DNA of 64,000 bases, taken from assembly GCA_016711295.1 (NCBI GenBank), contig JADJTE010000009.1, positions 1 through 64,000 of the forward strand, read 5' to 3'. The position numbers and the translations under genes are program-made. Numbering within the stretch: position 1 is the first letter of the stretch; each line of letters begins with the position of its first letter. Below are positions 29,573 to 41,168 of the stretch, in pieces. Origin of the DNA: Sphingobacteriales bacterium. GTDB lineage: Bacteria; Bacteroidota; Bacteroidia; Chitinophagales; UBA2359. Below the pieces are notes generated by a model. It was given only the letters and a program-made list of their open reading frames with translations. It ran no database searches and had not been told where the DNA came from.

Positions 29573-32500
29573 TTATCTTTTGACCACCTTAGTCACTATG
29601 CCCCCAAGATGCAAATAATAAATCCCTAGGGGCAAATGTGCAAGCGATAAACTTTGTATGGCTTGGGTATATGTACCATGCAAAACGGCTTGACCTATGG
29701 TATTGTAAAGCGCGTAAGGCATAGCTTGCGGGGCTTGTTGGGTGCTGTTTTGGGTTATGTAAATTAGGTCATGGGTGGGGTTAGGGCTAAGTACGTAGGC
29801 TTGGGCAGAGCTACTGCCGTCGTCATTGCGGCTTAGGGCTATTACGTGGCTTTGTTGAGTTTTGCCGTTGTGGTCTATCCATTGCAGGCGGTAATAACAA
29901 GTGCCCTTGGGGGCTTGGCGGTCTAAATAATCGTAGTGTTCTGCCATTTGGCTATTGCTCGTGCCTTGTGCAGCTATGCGGGCAATGGGTCGGAACTCCG
30001 CGCCGGCTTGGTCGGCACGCCATAAAATAAAATGGTCGTTATTGACCTCAGCGGTCGTGAGCCATTCTAAGTAATTGCCTTCGGATTGCGCTATGCCTCC
30101 AAAATGCAGCAATGTTATGGCAAGGGTGCTGGTGTCGGTGGGCGGGGGTTAATAAGCGGCAACACCGTGTCGATGTCTTGCCCACAATCGTTGAACGGCG
30201 ATACGGCAGCCACCGTAAAACGAACCTCCCCCGAAACAATATCGCCCGCACCCGGCGTGTAAAAAGTCTGCAAAGAATTGGGGCTGCTAATCGTGCCGTC
30301 GCCCGACGTTGCCCAAGTAATGAGCGTGCCACTTGGCGCGTCTGCCGACAATATTGCCACTTCTCCCTCCACTATTTCCACCAAATTAAGCGCGTCAATT
30401 TGGGGCAAAGCATTCACCACTACCGTCTCTGCGCTGGCTTCAAGAGGGTTGCCATTGTCGTTTACAAATGCAGGCAAATTGCCCAATATAGCTGTATTGT
30501 CAAGCGTGCCGTTGTCCTGCCAATCGCCCAAATAGGCATCTAACACAAAACTGCCTACGCTGTGCGCGGGAAGTTCAGCTATCACAAAATTGGCGGCGGA
30601 CGTACCTATAATATTGGTCGTTCCAATGCTCATACCATCGACCAAATAAGGCTCGGCTGCCCATATTATGTTGCTCGGCAAGGTATCGGCAAAGGATAGA
30701 TTTTGCAGCGACACATCGGTTTGATTATCCACCGTAAAAGTATAGCTGACAAAACTCTCCTCGCAAACTTCTGTCGTGTTGACGACTTTGCTCAATATTA
30801 CTAAACTCGAAGGGCAATTGACCGTGCCATCTATCGTTACATCTTCGGCACTCGAACCTGAGCCATTGTAAGGAAAATATATTTGCCCTCCTAAGCCCGA
30901 TAATGCTACATCAACATCGTTATACAAGCCGTTTCCGGCGGCACTTACATCATATTCGTAAGTGATTGATACGCAGCAACCCGCAGGAATGTCGTAACTT
31001 ATTGCCCCCGCGGTGCCGTCCGATGCGCAAGCATTGTAATTGGTGCTTTGGCTGATAAGGGCAAATCCCGCAGGCACAAGATGACCAATTTGCACTTGGG
31101 TCGCATCTAATTCGCTGATATTGCATACATCTACCGTATAAATAACTGTATTGCCACAAATGGGTTGCGGTGTAGTTGTGTAGCAGTGTGCCGACAAAGT
31201 AGGTAGCGGTTCGGTACAAACGGCTATATTGTCCCAATTGTTGATATAAACGTGTTCGTCGATGCTCGTAATGGGTAGATTAATGGGCGGTGCTTGGCTG
31301 CCGTCGTCGTTGAGTACTGCCCAGATATTTGCCGCACCCGTAACGGGCAGCGTGGTGCTAAATGTTTCGGAGCTACCCGCAGGGATAGCGCATGGGATAA
31401 ACGTAGTGAGTATGGGCGTGCTGCTAAACAAGGCGGGGTTGTTGTAGTAAAACGTGATGGGCGTACCCGCAGGCAGCGACAATTGTTGTTGTGCCGAAAC
31501 GGTGTAATGTACCGTGATACTGGCTGGATTGGGGCAAAAATCGTTGGGGGTGTAGCCCGTCATATCAATCGCTCCGTCACGGTAAAAGTAGTAGGTATTG
31601 CTGCTGCCAGGGTCGGCGGGGCAGATATACAAATTGACGATGTTGTAAGCAAGCGTAGGCGTAAGCATGGAATAGGCGGGCGCACCCGGAGCCAGCATCG
31701 GCAAGGAAGCGGTTTGGGTGAGCAAATCGCGCACCCCAGCGACGGCAAAGGCTACGTCAAATGCCACCGTAACGATGATATAGCCTTGTGCTTTGTAGGT
31801 TTCGGCGATGGCAACTAAGGAACCGCTCACCTGACCCGAATAGCCGTCGGTGCTTAATACCAATACCTTAATAGCTTCGGGGCGAGCCATATCTGCCAAA
31901 TAATTATAGCCGTAAGTGAGCGCACTGTTGGGATTCGTGCCGCCACCAAAGGCGCGGTTTGCATAGAGGTAATCTTGCAGCTCGGCAATATTGCCTGTCA
32001 TAGGTACACGGATTTGTTGTTCGCCCGAACCCGACCATTCGACTATGGCAGCGCGGCTTTCGGTATCGGCTATTCCTATGTTTAAGGCATTGACCAAGTC
32101 GACAAAAAACGTTTTCGACTCGCTGTACTCCGTTTCGTCGACCGAGCCTGAACTATCGTTTAGTATCACAATATCCATAATTCCGCCACAGGTACTGGCG
32201 GGGGTCGTTTCGTCGAGCAACGTTACGGTATGACCTGCCGCACGCCCTTCGGCATCGGTAATATTGATGTTATATGTGCCTGCAAATAAGTTGTTGATGA
32301 CAAAAACGCTATCGCTGCTGGCATAAGAGCCGCTTGCCATACCACTCCAAGTAATGGTATAGGGCGCAGTACCGCCATCTATGCTCAGTTGTATCGCTCC
32401 GTTGGGTAGGGCATTGCTGCTGTTGGTGGTGCTAATATTTATTATCTCGAACACACTGCCCGGCACCGTATTGAGCAAAACGCCTGCAGTATCGGCATCG

Positions 32501-34904
32501 CCCAAGGCATTGGTCAAGATAATTGTATATTCACCAGCCGCCAAATCATCAATTGTAAATGTCTCGTTAGTCGCCGTCCCGCTGCCCGAAGCCCCTGTTG
32601 TATTTGTCCACGTATAGCTATAAGGAGGCACCCAAAGAGCATTTCCACCCCCAACTTGCACCCATACAGACCCATTAGCCGCCCCAATACAAGGTGGATT
32701 ATTTATAAAGATATTAATGCTCAATTCTAATAAGTTTTTATACCAAGCTATTTTGCTATCCACATAAGAAGCCGACAATACGTCCAAATCGCCGTCGTTG
32801 TCCAAGTCGGCGGCATAGACAGAAGATGCCCCTTCTGCTGCTACCGTTGTAATAATTTGTTGCGCCCCAAAATTGCCACTACCACCATTTTCGTACCAAG
32901 CTATTTCGCCATCCCAAGCAGAAGCCGACAACACGTCCGCATCGCCGTCGTTGTCCAAGTCGGCAGCATAGACAGACCTTGCCCATTCTGCTGCTGTGGT
33001 AATAATTTGCTGCGCCCCAAAATTGCCACTACCACCATTTTCGTACCAAGCTATTTTGCTATCTAAATAAGAAGCTGACAGTACGTCCGAATCGCCGTCG
33101 TTGTCCAAGTCGGCGGCATAGACAGAATATGCCAAATTCGCTGCTGTGGTAATAATTTGCTGCGCCCCAAAATTGCCACTACCTTCGTTTTCGTACCAAG
33201 CTATTTTGTCGTCATCACTTGAAGTCGATAGCACATCCGCATCGCCGTCGCCATCCAAATCGGCGGCGACAGACCTTGCCCCATTTGCCGCTGTGGTAAT
33301 AATTTGCTGCGCCCCAAAATTGCCACTACCTTCGTTTTCGTACCAAGCTATTTTGTTGTCACACTTGATGCCGACAACACGTCCAAATCGCTGTCGCCGT
33401 CCAAGTCGGCGGCATAGACAGATTCTGCGCCGCTTGCTGCTGTTGTAATAATTTGTTGCGCCCCAAAATTGCCACTGCCGTCGTTTGCATACCAAGCTAT
33501 CTTATCATCATCTCTTGAAGCCGACAACAGGTCCAAATCGCCATTGTCGTCCAATTCGTCGGCATAGACAGATTCTGCGCCGCTTGCTGCTGTTGTAATA
33601 ATTTGTTGCGCCCCAAAATTGCCACTGCCGTCGTTTGCATACCAAGCTATCTTATCGTCATCTCTTGAAGCCGACAACACGTCCAAATCGCCGTCGTCGT
33701 CCAAGTCGGCGGCGTAGACAGACCTTGCCCCATTTGCTCCTGTGGTAATAATTTGTTGTGTCCCAAAATTGCCACTACCGTCGTTTTCATACCAAGCTAT
33801 TTTATCGTCACCTATTGAAGCCGACAATACGTCCGAATCGCCGTCGTTGTCCAAGTCGGCGGCATAGACAGAATATGCCTCATTTGCTGCTGTTGTAATA
33901 ATTTGCTGCGCCCCAAAATTGCCACTGCCGTCGTTTGCATACCAAGCTATTTTATCGTCACCTGTTGAAGCCGACAACACGTCCAAATCGCCGTCGCCGT
34001 CCAAGTCGGCGGCATAGACAGAATATGCCACATCTGCTGCTGTGGTAATAATTTGCTGCGCCCCAAAATTGCCGCTGCCGTCGTTTTCGTACCAAGCTAT
34101 TTTATCGTCACCTCTTGAAGCCGACAATACGTCCGCATCGCCGTCGTTGTCCAAGTCGGCGGCGTAAACAGATTCTGCGCCGCTTGCTACCGTTGTAATA
34201 ATTTGTTGCGCCCCAAAATTGCCACTACCGTCGTTTGCATACCAAACTATTTCGTCATCGAAAAAAGAAGCTGACAGTACGTCCATATCGCCGTCGTTGT
34301 CCAAGTCGGCGGCGTAAACAGAGTTTGCCCCATCTGCTGCTGTTGTAATAATTTGCTGCGCCCCAAAATTGCCACTACCATCATTTTCGTACCAAGCTAT
34401 TTTATTGTCACCTCTTGAAGCCGACAATACGTCCGCATCTCCGTCGTTGTCCAAGTCGGCGGCATAGACAGAAGATGCCACATCTGCTGCTGTTGTAATA
34501 ATTTGCTGCGCCCCAAAATTGCCGCTGCCCTCGTTTTCGTACCAAGCTATTTTGTCATCTAAATAAGAAGCCGATAATACGTCCATATCGCCGTCGTTGT
34601 CCAAGTCGGCGGCATAGACAGAAGATGCCCCATCTGCTGCTGTTGTAATAATTTGTTGTACCCCAAAATTGCCACTACCCTCGTTTTCGTACCAAGCTAT
34701 TTTATCGTCACCCGTTGAAGCCGACAATACGTCCGCATCGCCGTCGTTGTCCAAGTCAGTGGCATAGACAGAATACGGGTTAGGGATTTGCGTAATAATT
34801 TGCTGCCCACCAAAGAGGGTGCTTTGGGCTTGGAGTGTGGTGCTGTGCGTGGCTATTGCACCCAAGACACAGGTACAAGCAAAGAGGTAGTAAAGATTTT
34901 TCAT
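29573..34904 (-). CDS. Giant secreted multidomain protein: FG-GAP/VCBS array, SprB-like repeats, VWA, DUF11, T9SS sorting domain (two frameshifts)
   Basis: About 1,770 residues once breaks near 33360 and 30115 are healed. It begins with a signal peptide (MKNLYYLFACTCVLGAI, ending LQAQ). Fourteen beta-propeller-like repeats of about 50 residues follow, each with the Ca-binding-like DLDNDGDADVLSAS and KIAWYENEGSGNFG. Next come two SprB-like repeats (APYTITWSGMASGS and INNLFAGTYNINITDAEG), a von Willebrand A domain with MIDAS DSSGS, a DUF11-like domain (SKVVNTTEVCEESFVSYTFT), and a C-terminal T9SS domain (SPNPTHDLIYIT...VKR). This architecture suggests a surface adhesin or gliding-related protein exported by T9SS. 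No partner genes adjoin it. Confidence 0.85.
32720..34830. repeat. Tandem array of about fourteen 150-bp coding repeats
   Basis: Near-identical blocks such as CCGTCGTTGTCCAAGTCGGC recur every 150 bp (for example at 34141, 34291 and 34441). They encode the FG-GAP-like repeats of the giant protein. High DNA identity implies recent expansion or gene conversion and makes the array prone to misassembly and to slippage. Confidence 0.85.
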
Positions 34905-35107
34905 AAAAACGTTGTGTTTTAAATAATATTTTTAAAAATGTTGTTTTATTAATAATATTAATAGTTCAAATTGCACAAAAACGACCTAAACGTTTTTTTA
35001 AGCCCCGATTTTGTAGCTAATTTCGTCCCAAATGACATCATTAATGCCGCTTAAATGGCAGAGATGTTGAACTTGTTTATAAGAATTAAATTGACGACCA
35101 TTAGCTG
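34905..35107 (-). other. Intergenic region upstream of the giant T9SS gene
   Basis: AT-rich sequence with no coding potential, presumably containing the giant gene's promoter; I could not identify a convincing TAnnTTTG element. Confidence 0.4.
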
Positions 35108-35515
35108 TCATCTGGCGCGTTCACCAAGTGTCGGCATCATCGGGCGGGGGTGTTTGCGATCGTCGGGCAGTTGGTGGGTATTGTGTCTATTGCGATACCA
35201 CTGCCGCGTAGCCACTTTTTGGCATTCTCGTGCTATGACCAAATCGGCGAGTTGTAGGGCTGTATCGGAGCGTTTGGCTTGTCTGAAAGCAGACATTGCC
35301 TTGTGTTGGTCTATATCGAGGCGATACAGCACCCAACGCAGGTAGTCGGGTTGGTGTTGTAGCATGTCGTCAATGGCATCGGCTAACCATTGGCGCAGCA
35401 AGCCGTAGTCGGTATTGTGTTCGGTAGCCAAGGGAGCAATACCCAAATCCCGCCCAATAAGTGCGGCAGTTTCGGGCAGATATTCGGCAGATAGCGGAGG
35501 TTTTTGGTCGGGCAT
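35108..35515 (-). CDS. Short conserved hypothetical protein
   Basis: 135 residues, soluble, predicted mostly helical, with an acidic N-terminal half and a strongly basic C-terminus (CQKVATRQWYRNRHNTHQLP). A central segment DYLRWVLYRLDIDQHKAMSAF resembles many small uncharacterised Bacteroidota proteins that carry a YRLD-like motif, but I cannot name a family or function. A truncated paralog is at 28816-29056. The two copies flank the giant T9SS gene in the same orientation. Confidence 0.6.
   Translation of the reverse strand: MPDQKPPLSAEYLPETAALIGRDLGIAPLATEHNTDYGLLRQWLADAIDDMLQHQPDYLRWVLYRLDIDQHKAMSAFRQAKRSDTALQLADLVIARECQKVATRQWYRNRHNTHQLPDDRKHPRPMMPTLGERAR
35161..35326. repeat. Direct duplication, partner of 28860-29025
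   Basis: A 166-bp block here matches 28860-29025 in the same orientation, without gaps and with about five mismatches by eye. The two copies bracket about 6.1 kb containing the palindromic repeats and the entire giant FG-GAP gene. Confidence 0.8.
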
Positions 35516-35836
35516 TGGATTTGGGTGTTGGAGGGCAGATTTGGATCAAAGCGGTTCAAATAACAAGGGGCAATCTCCCCTATTGCTACTATTTAAAAAT
35601 TACAACAATTATATATTTTTCAATAATTAAAATATTACACATATTTATATATATTAATATATTATAATAATAAAAAATACAGTTTCATTATAGCAGTAAA
35701 AATACATACCATTTAGCGCATAGATGCCTTTTGTGGGGGCATTTGTGTTTGGTAGCTTCTCTGTTCAGGCACAAAGTTGGTGCATACTGTTGTTGTTTTG
35801 GGTTAAAAGCGCGATATTTGGGGCTTTAAATAGCCC
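35516..35836 (+). other. AT-rich intergenic region
   Basis: No gene seen. The stretch 35590-35700 is extremely A/T-rich with near-palindromic ATATTAATAT tracts. It presumably holds the promoter of the regulator gene at 35837. Confidence 0.4.
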
Positions 35837-37340
35837 TTGATGATAAACGAACAAAATATAAGGCTCATTTTTGGTTTAAAATTACGGCAATTGCGCCAAA
35901 AACAAGGATTTTCGCCCAAAGAATTAGCCGACGCTGCGGGTATTTCTATTTCATACCTCAACGAGATAGAAAAAGGCAAGAAATACCCCAAAGCGGAAAA
36001 AATAGCGCAGTTGGCAGATGTACTCAATAGCACTTATGACGAGTTGGTGTCATTGCGGTTAAGCCGCAACTTAGCGCCCATTGCCGATTTGCTCAATTCC
36101 AATTTGTTGGGTTTGCTTCCCTTGCATTTATTTGGCATTGGTGCCGATGATTTGGTCGAGATTATCGCCAATGCACCCGCCAAAGTTAGCGCATTTATCA
36201 GTACGTTGGTGGGCATTGCCCGCAATTATGAGATGCGCGTCGAGCAATTTTATCTGACGGCATTACGCTCGTTTCAAGAAATGCACGACAATTATTTCGA
36301 GAGTTTAGAGGATATCGTCGATACATTTAGAACAGACAACGATATTGCCCTCCAAGCACCCGTTAGCTTTGCTTGGTTGGCGGGCGTATTGCGCCAAAAA
36401 TACAGCTATCATATTGACGAAAGCACAATGGCTCGCTACCCCGACCTACGCAGCGTTCGCTCTATTTTTTCGACCCGCAAAAACCGCAACCGCCTGCTAC
36501 TCAACAATAACCTGAACGAAGCCCAAAAAATATTCCAATTAGCCAAAGAAATAGGCTACCAAGCGATGGATTTAAGAGAACGCAATACGGCTCCGTCGTG
36601 GGTCAAAGCCGAATCGTTTGACCAAGTGCTCAACAATTTTAAAGCCTCTTACTTTGCTGGGGCTTTGCTCATTCCGCGCCGCCAATTAGCCGACGATTTA
36701 GCCCTATTTTTCAAGCTACCACTATGGGACGGTAGTGCGTTTTTGAACATGATGGCGCGGTATCGCGTATCGCCCGAAACGTTTTTGCACCGCCTCACGA
36801 GTATCGCTCCACGCTTTTTTAACCTCAATCAACTATTCTTCCTGCGGTTTAGCACTAGTGCCAAAGACTCCAATACCTACGACATCACCAAAGAGCTACA
36901 CCTATCTACCCTACATACGCCCCACGCCAACGCCCTCAGCGAACACTACTGCCGCCGTTGGGTGTCAATTGCTTCATGCCGCGAGTTTGAACAATTACAA
37001 GAAAACGACAAAATACACCGCCCGTAGTGCGCGTACAACGCTCGCATTATATCAATTCGACAACGAATATTTTTGTATCTCTGTTGCCCGCTCTATGAAC
37101 CCCACGCCCGATACCATCAGCAGTGTCACTATCGGTTTTTTGATGAACGCCGACTTTAAAAGTAAAGTGGCTTTTTGGCACGACCCCAAAATACCCGTCC
37201 GATTGGTCAATGAAACCTGCGAACGCTGCTTACTACAAGACTGCCAAGAACGCGCCGCCTCTGCCCACGTCTTAAAACAACAAATCGGCACCCAAAAGAT
37301 TGAAAAAACCATCGAAGAATTAGTCAAGAACTTGGCGTAG
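35837..37340 (+). CDS. XRE-family regulator with ImmA/IrrE-like and ScfR-like C-terminal region (two frameshifts)
   Basis: An N-terminal Cro/C1-type helix-turn-helix (LKLRQLRQKQGFSPKELADAA, then SISYLNEIEKGKKYP) covers residues 8-65. A long helical middle follows. An IrrE-like region (KASYFAGALLIPRRQLADDLALFF) lacks the preceding HExxH zinc site. The end matches short-chain acyl-CoA regulators (YCRRWVSI, DNEYFCISVARSM, then a Cys cluster CERCLLQDC). The frame breaks near 37024 (a base missing before GTAGTGCGC) and near 37055. The tail then continues to the TAG at 37338-37340, which lies in a MITE-like repeat. Total is about 500 residues. Control of acyl-CoA metabolism is inferred from the family only. 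Confidence 0.75.
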
Positions 37341-37449
37341 CTATTTAGGGTATAGGGTCTTGGGTGGAGGGTAATGAGCAATATTTATCTAATAATGCCT
37401 GACATCGCTGTATATTCGATTAGTTCCCCCTACAAGGCTAAATAGTTAC
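37337..37449. repeat. MITE-like repeat family 1, complete copy (113 bp)
   Basis: Bounded by GTAGCTATTTAG on the left and CTAAATAGTTAC on the right, near-perfect 12-bp inverted repeats. The interior shares ATCTAATAATGCC and TATTCGATTAG with the copies at 4690 and 60211. The left terminus supplies the stop codon of the regulator gene. Confidence 0.8.
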
Positions 37450-37645
37450 CGAAATTTTATTGAAAATTATTGCAAAAAACGTAAAAACAAAAACATAATT
37501 ATTTTTTCAATGCGTAAAAATTTAATTATCAGAACTTATAGAATTATTGACCAAGCATTAATTGTGATCAAAAATTAAATATTTATTTATATTAATTAAA
37601 AAATTTTCTATTATCTATTCATCACCAACCCGCCAAGGGTCTTTT

Positions 37646-39060
37646 ATGATGCGCTTTTCGTTCTTACTCATCGCCCTATTATTTGCCTCCAACCTTTGGG
37701 CACAGTCAAACGTAGAGGCTTGGTCACTCGCAAAATGCCTGCAATATGCTCGCCAAAACAACCGACAATTACAACAATTAGCCCTCCAAACCCAATCGGC
37801 AGTAGTCAATGAACGACAGAGCCGACAAGACCGCTTGCCCAATGCCAACGCCGGACTATCGTCGGGCACCAATCTGGGGCGGTCTATCGACCCAACCACT
37901 AATACGTTTAGCACGCAAGCTATTGGGGCTATCCAAGCCAACCTAAGCAGCTCGGTGACGCTTTATAACGGCGGCTTGCTCAAAAATACTATTGCGCAAC
38001 GCGGCATGGAATTAGAGTTAGCCCAATTGCAGACCGACGAAACCGCTAATAATCTCACCCTGAGCATCATTGCTGCCTATTTGCAAATCTTATTGGGCGA
38101 ATCGCAAGTATCGGTCATCGACCAACAAATAGCTATGACCCAAACTCAGCGCGAGCGCGTGACCAAACTCATCGAAGCAGGAGTATTGCCCGCAGGTGAT
38201 ATATTAGACATCGATGCCCAAATAGCCTCTGACAACCTAAGCCGCGTAAATGGCACTAACTCCGTAGCTGCTGCTCTGCTCAACCTACGCCAATTATTGG
38301 CTTACTACGAACAACCCTTCGGGATAGAACACCCCAATTACCCCGAACCCAACGAAGCTGACCTCTATAGCCGCAACCCCGAAAATACGTATCAAAAAGC
38401 ATTGACCACGCAGCCAGGGCTAAAAACATCAATGCTGCAAACCCAAATAGCTCGGCAACAGCTAAAAATTGCGGCTTGTAATAAACTACCCGTTGTATCG
38501 CTCAACCTCAATGTGAGTTCTAATTATTCCTCGCTAATGCAGCGTTTAGCTTCGGAGCTACCCACCGGGCTTGCCCAAGCACCACTTATCACAGCCAGCG
38601 GCGAAAGCATTTTTTCGCCTACATTCAGTTTTGAAAAAACGCCCCTTTTCACCCAAATTGCCGATAATTTGGGCGCACTGGTAGGAGTGAACGTTTCTAT
38701 ACCGATATTTAATCGAAACCGCGTAAAAAATAGCTTATCCTTAGCCGAAATAGGCATACAAAATAGCCAACTAAACGAAAAAATAGTGCAGGAACGCCTC
38801 CGACAAAATATCGAACAAGCCTATTTAGACGCACGCGCTGCCCTCACGCGCTACCAAAGCACCAAAGCCAATATAGACGCGCTGCAAAAAGCATTGCAAC
38901 ATACCGAAAAACGCTATAACTTGGGTATGCTCAATTCGCTCGACTACGTAAATGCCCGAAATAGGTTGGCAAGTGCCGAACTAAACCTACAAAGTGCCAA
39001 ATATGACTATTTTTTCGACTAAAAATTATCGATTATTACGAAGGCAAACCCATGATGTAA
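37646..39060 (+). CDS. TolC-family outer membrane efflux protein (frameshift at 3' end)
   Basis: An outer membrane trimeric channel component for efflux or type I export. It has a signal peptide (FSFLLIALLFASNLWAQ) and the TolC pattern of long helices with two structural repeats (LAKCLQYARQNNRQLQQ; later YLDARAALTRYQSTKANIDAL). NLGMLNSLDYVNARNRLASAE is the conserved late motif. The ORF stops at 39022, but the next frame gives the usual ending YFFRLKIIDYYEGKP and a TAA at 39058-39060, so one extra T in the run near 39010 is likely. About 470 residues. No membrane-fusion or inner-membrane pump gene follows, and a terminator lies directly downstream. Confidence 0.87.
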
Positions 39061-39104
39061 TACATTATAAAGCATATTAAATCATTTTATTTTTGTGCTC
39101 CCGC

Positions 39105-39147
39105 AAACAGCCCTAAACCCTTGGAACAAAGCGGTTTAGGGCTGTTT
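39105..39147 (+). terminator. Intrinsic terminator after the TolC-like gene
   Basis: AAACAGCCCTAAACC (39105-39119) pairs perfectly with GGTTTAGGGCTGTTT (39133-39147). Confidence 0.8.
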
Positions 39148-39291
39148 CTAACTGCCCATTTTGCAGCAAATTATTTGGCATATTGTCACTTAGTGCTTTG
39201 CCATGCGTCCCAACAGGTAATATAATACTAGTAATCGGCAAGCAAGGGATAAAAAATGACAATATCATGACTGTTTTAAACAATTCTCCGT

Positions 39292-39299
39292 ATCTTTGC
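39292..39299 (+). promoter_or_regulatory. Predicted -7 promoter element
   Basis: TATCTTTG, about 90 bp upstream of the FG-GAP T9SS gene at 39389. No clear -33 TTG. Confidence 0.4.
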
Positions 39300-39388
39300 T
39301 ATCATAAACTAACAACGCCTGCCTACCCAAACCCATTATTGACTCCATAAATATCCCTTTATACCCCACATTCATTTTTTTACCACTT

Positions 39389-40774
39389 ATGAGCAAATAT
39401 CTCGTACTTACAACCCTTTTGTCTGCCCTGTACTGGCAGAGCGTCAACGCACAAGTCAATTTTGTAGAACACATCATCGGCACACAAGCCGACGGACCAC
39501 ATTTCGTAGCCATTGCAGATATTGACGGCGATAGCGATATGGATTTGGTGTCCAGTTCAGAATTTGACAGCGACTTGCGCGTGTATTACAACAACGGCAA
39601 CCAAGTATTTACCGACCAAATCCTGACTTGGGTAACTGCCTCCAACCTTATCGTCACCGATTTTGACGAAGATAACGACTTAGACATTTTTACGACCTGC
39701 GGAGCCGACGGCACTATTTCGTGGTTCAGAAATTTGGGTGGCGGCAATTTTAATACGGCTGCTACCTACAACGAAGGGTCGCCCCGCGCTGCCTACCTCA
39801 TCTTGGCAGACACAGACCAAGACGACGACTTAGACATCGTCACAAGCCGCAATGCCGACACACCGAGCAGCACCTTATCTTCGCTCGAAAACGATGGGTT
39901 CAATCAGTTTAGCACGCAACAAGCTATCGCTACCGCCGCGCCCGCCGAAAAAGTAGCCGCTGCCGACCTCAACAACGATGGCTTCCCCGAAATCATCACC
40001 GTAACAGACGGTGCCGTGCGCTGGTACGCCAACAACGCGGGCAATATCGCCACCACAGGCACACTGATTGACAATACCGTATCGGCGCGTGCTATTGATG
40101 TTGCCGACTTTAATGCCGATGGTTTTTTAGACATTGCCGTAGGGTCATTGGATTATAACAAACCCTTAGCATGGTATCCGAACAACGGCGGCACGGCATT
40201 TGGCACATTCCGCCTTATCAGCAACCTATTCGATTATATTCACGACGTAAAAGCTGCCGACTTCGACGGCGACGGCGATATGGACGTAGTAGGCTCGGAT
40301 AGCGAAATGGGACACAAAATTGTGTGGTTTGCCAACAACGGCACAGGTACATTTGGCGTATTGCGAACGGTTAATAACGATATAGCTTCGCCGCACGGCT
40401 TGGCTGTGGGCGACATAGACGGCGACGGCGATATAGATATAGCCGCTACATCGTCATGGGACGACCAAGTAATTTGGTACGAAAACCAAATAACGGGTAG
40501 TGCCGTACAAAGTGCCGACAATAGCAATAATACGCTACAAGCCACCCGAACCAATAGCAATGCCATACAGCTAACACTCGACGCTGCCGAACCCGACCGC
40601 CATGCCCTATTACATATATATGACGTATGCGGCAAAGTAGTAGCCCAACAAACGTGGCAAATCGAAGCAGGACCTAACCAGCTATCTATACCAATGCAAG
40701 GTTTGCCCGCAGGTATGTATATCGCACGATTATACGCACAAGGGCAAAGCATGGGCGTAAAATGGATTTATTAA
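39389..40774 (+). CDS. FG-GAP/VCBS repeat protein with T9SS sorting domain
   Basis: 461 residues with a signal peptide (LVLTTLLSALYWQSVNAQ) and six or seven diverged FG-GAP-like repeats with acidic loops such as ADIDGDSDMDL, TDFDEDNDLDIF and GDIDGDGDIDIA, predicted to form a calcium-binding beta-propeller. A C-terminal sorting domain follows (LLHIYDVCGKVVAQQ, GLPAGMYIARL, ending KWIY). It should be exported by T9SS. The repeats are more divergent than those in the giant protein at 29573, so the two are related in architecture rather than recent duplicates. Function beyond surface binding is unknown. The ORF is intact. Confidence 0.85.
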   Translation: MSKYLVLTTLLSALYWQSVNAQVNFVEHIIGTQADGPHFVAIADIDGDSDMDLVSSSEFDSDLRVYYNNGNQVFTDQILTWVTASNLIVTDFDEDNDLDIFTTCGADGTISWFRNLGGGNFNTAATYNEGSPRAAYLILADTDQDDDLDIVTSRNADTPSSTLSSLENDGFNQFSTQQAIATAAPAEKVAAADLNNDGFPEIITVTDGAVRWYANNAGNIATTGTLIDNTVSARAIDVADFNADGFLDIAVGSLDYNKPLAWYPNNGGTAFGTFRLISNLFDYIHDVKAADFDGDGDMDVVGSDSEMGHKIVWFANNGTGTFGVLRTVNNDIASPHGLAVGDIDGDGDIDIAATSSWDDQVIWYENQITGSAVQSADNSNNTLQATRTNSNAIQLTLDAAEPDRHALLHIYDVCGKVVAQQTWQIEAGPNQLSIPMQGLPAGMYIARLYAQGQSMGVKWIY

Positions 40775-41090
40775 GCCCTAACTTTGCCAACTTCTGGGCA
40801 ATAGTCTTGCATAATATACTGATAACAAGCAAACCGCATTAAAAAAATAACAAAAATCAGTGATTATCGGTATTAAACAATTTACATTATATAATGCGCT
40901 GAAAACGAGCAATTTGTATTTATTTTTAAAATTTAATTAAAATTAATAATTTCATATTTTGCTTGTTATGAACAAAATACAAATTATTAAATTTTAATAT
41001 TAATAATTGCTGACAAAAATCAGCAACAGACCAAGAAAAGACTCGATTTTTATCGCCTATCAAATCGATTAACTTGCATCAAATCCAACT

Positions 41091-41140
41091 AAAAAATGTC
41101 GCGTTTACTACTTGAATCTAAGTAATTCGTGACATTTTTT
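41091..41140 (+). terminator. Terminator-like hairpin in the non-coding interval
   Basis: AAAAAATGTCGC (41091-41102) pairs with GTGACATTTTTT (41129-41140), with one G-T wobble, and a T-rich tail follows. It could end an unannotated transcript. Confidence 0.5.
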
Positions 41141-41168
41141 ATATTTTATTTTTAATAATCAATTTGCC

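Noticed and set aside
30112..33448. Plus-strand ORFs opposite the giant gene
   Set aside because: They are shadows of the minus-strand coding sequence, rich in Ala/Arg/Ser and without any recognisable domain.
32720..34830. CRISPR-like repeat array
   Set aside because: The units are 150 bp, open in one frame and encode FG-GAP-like repeats; no 20-40 bp repeat with unique spacers is present.
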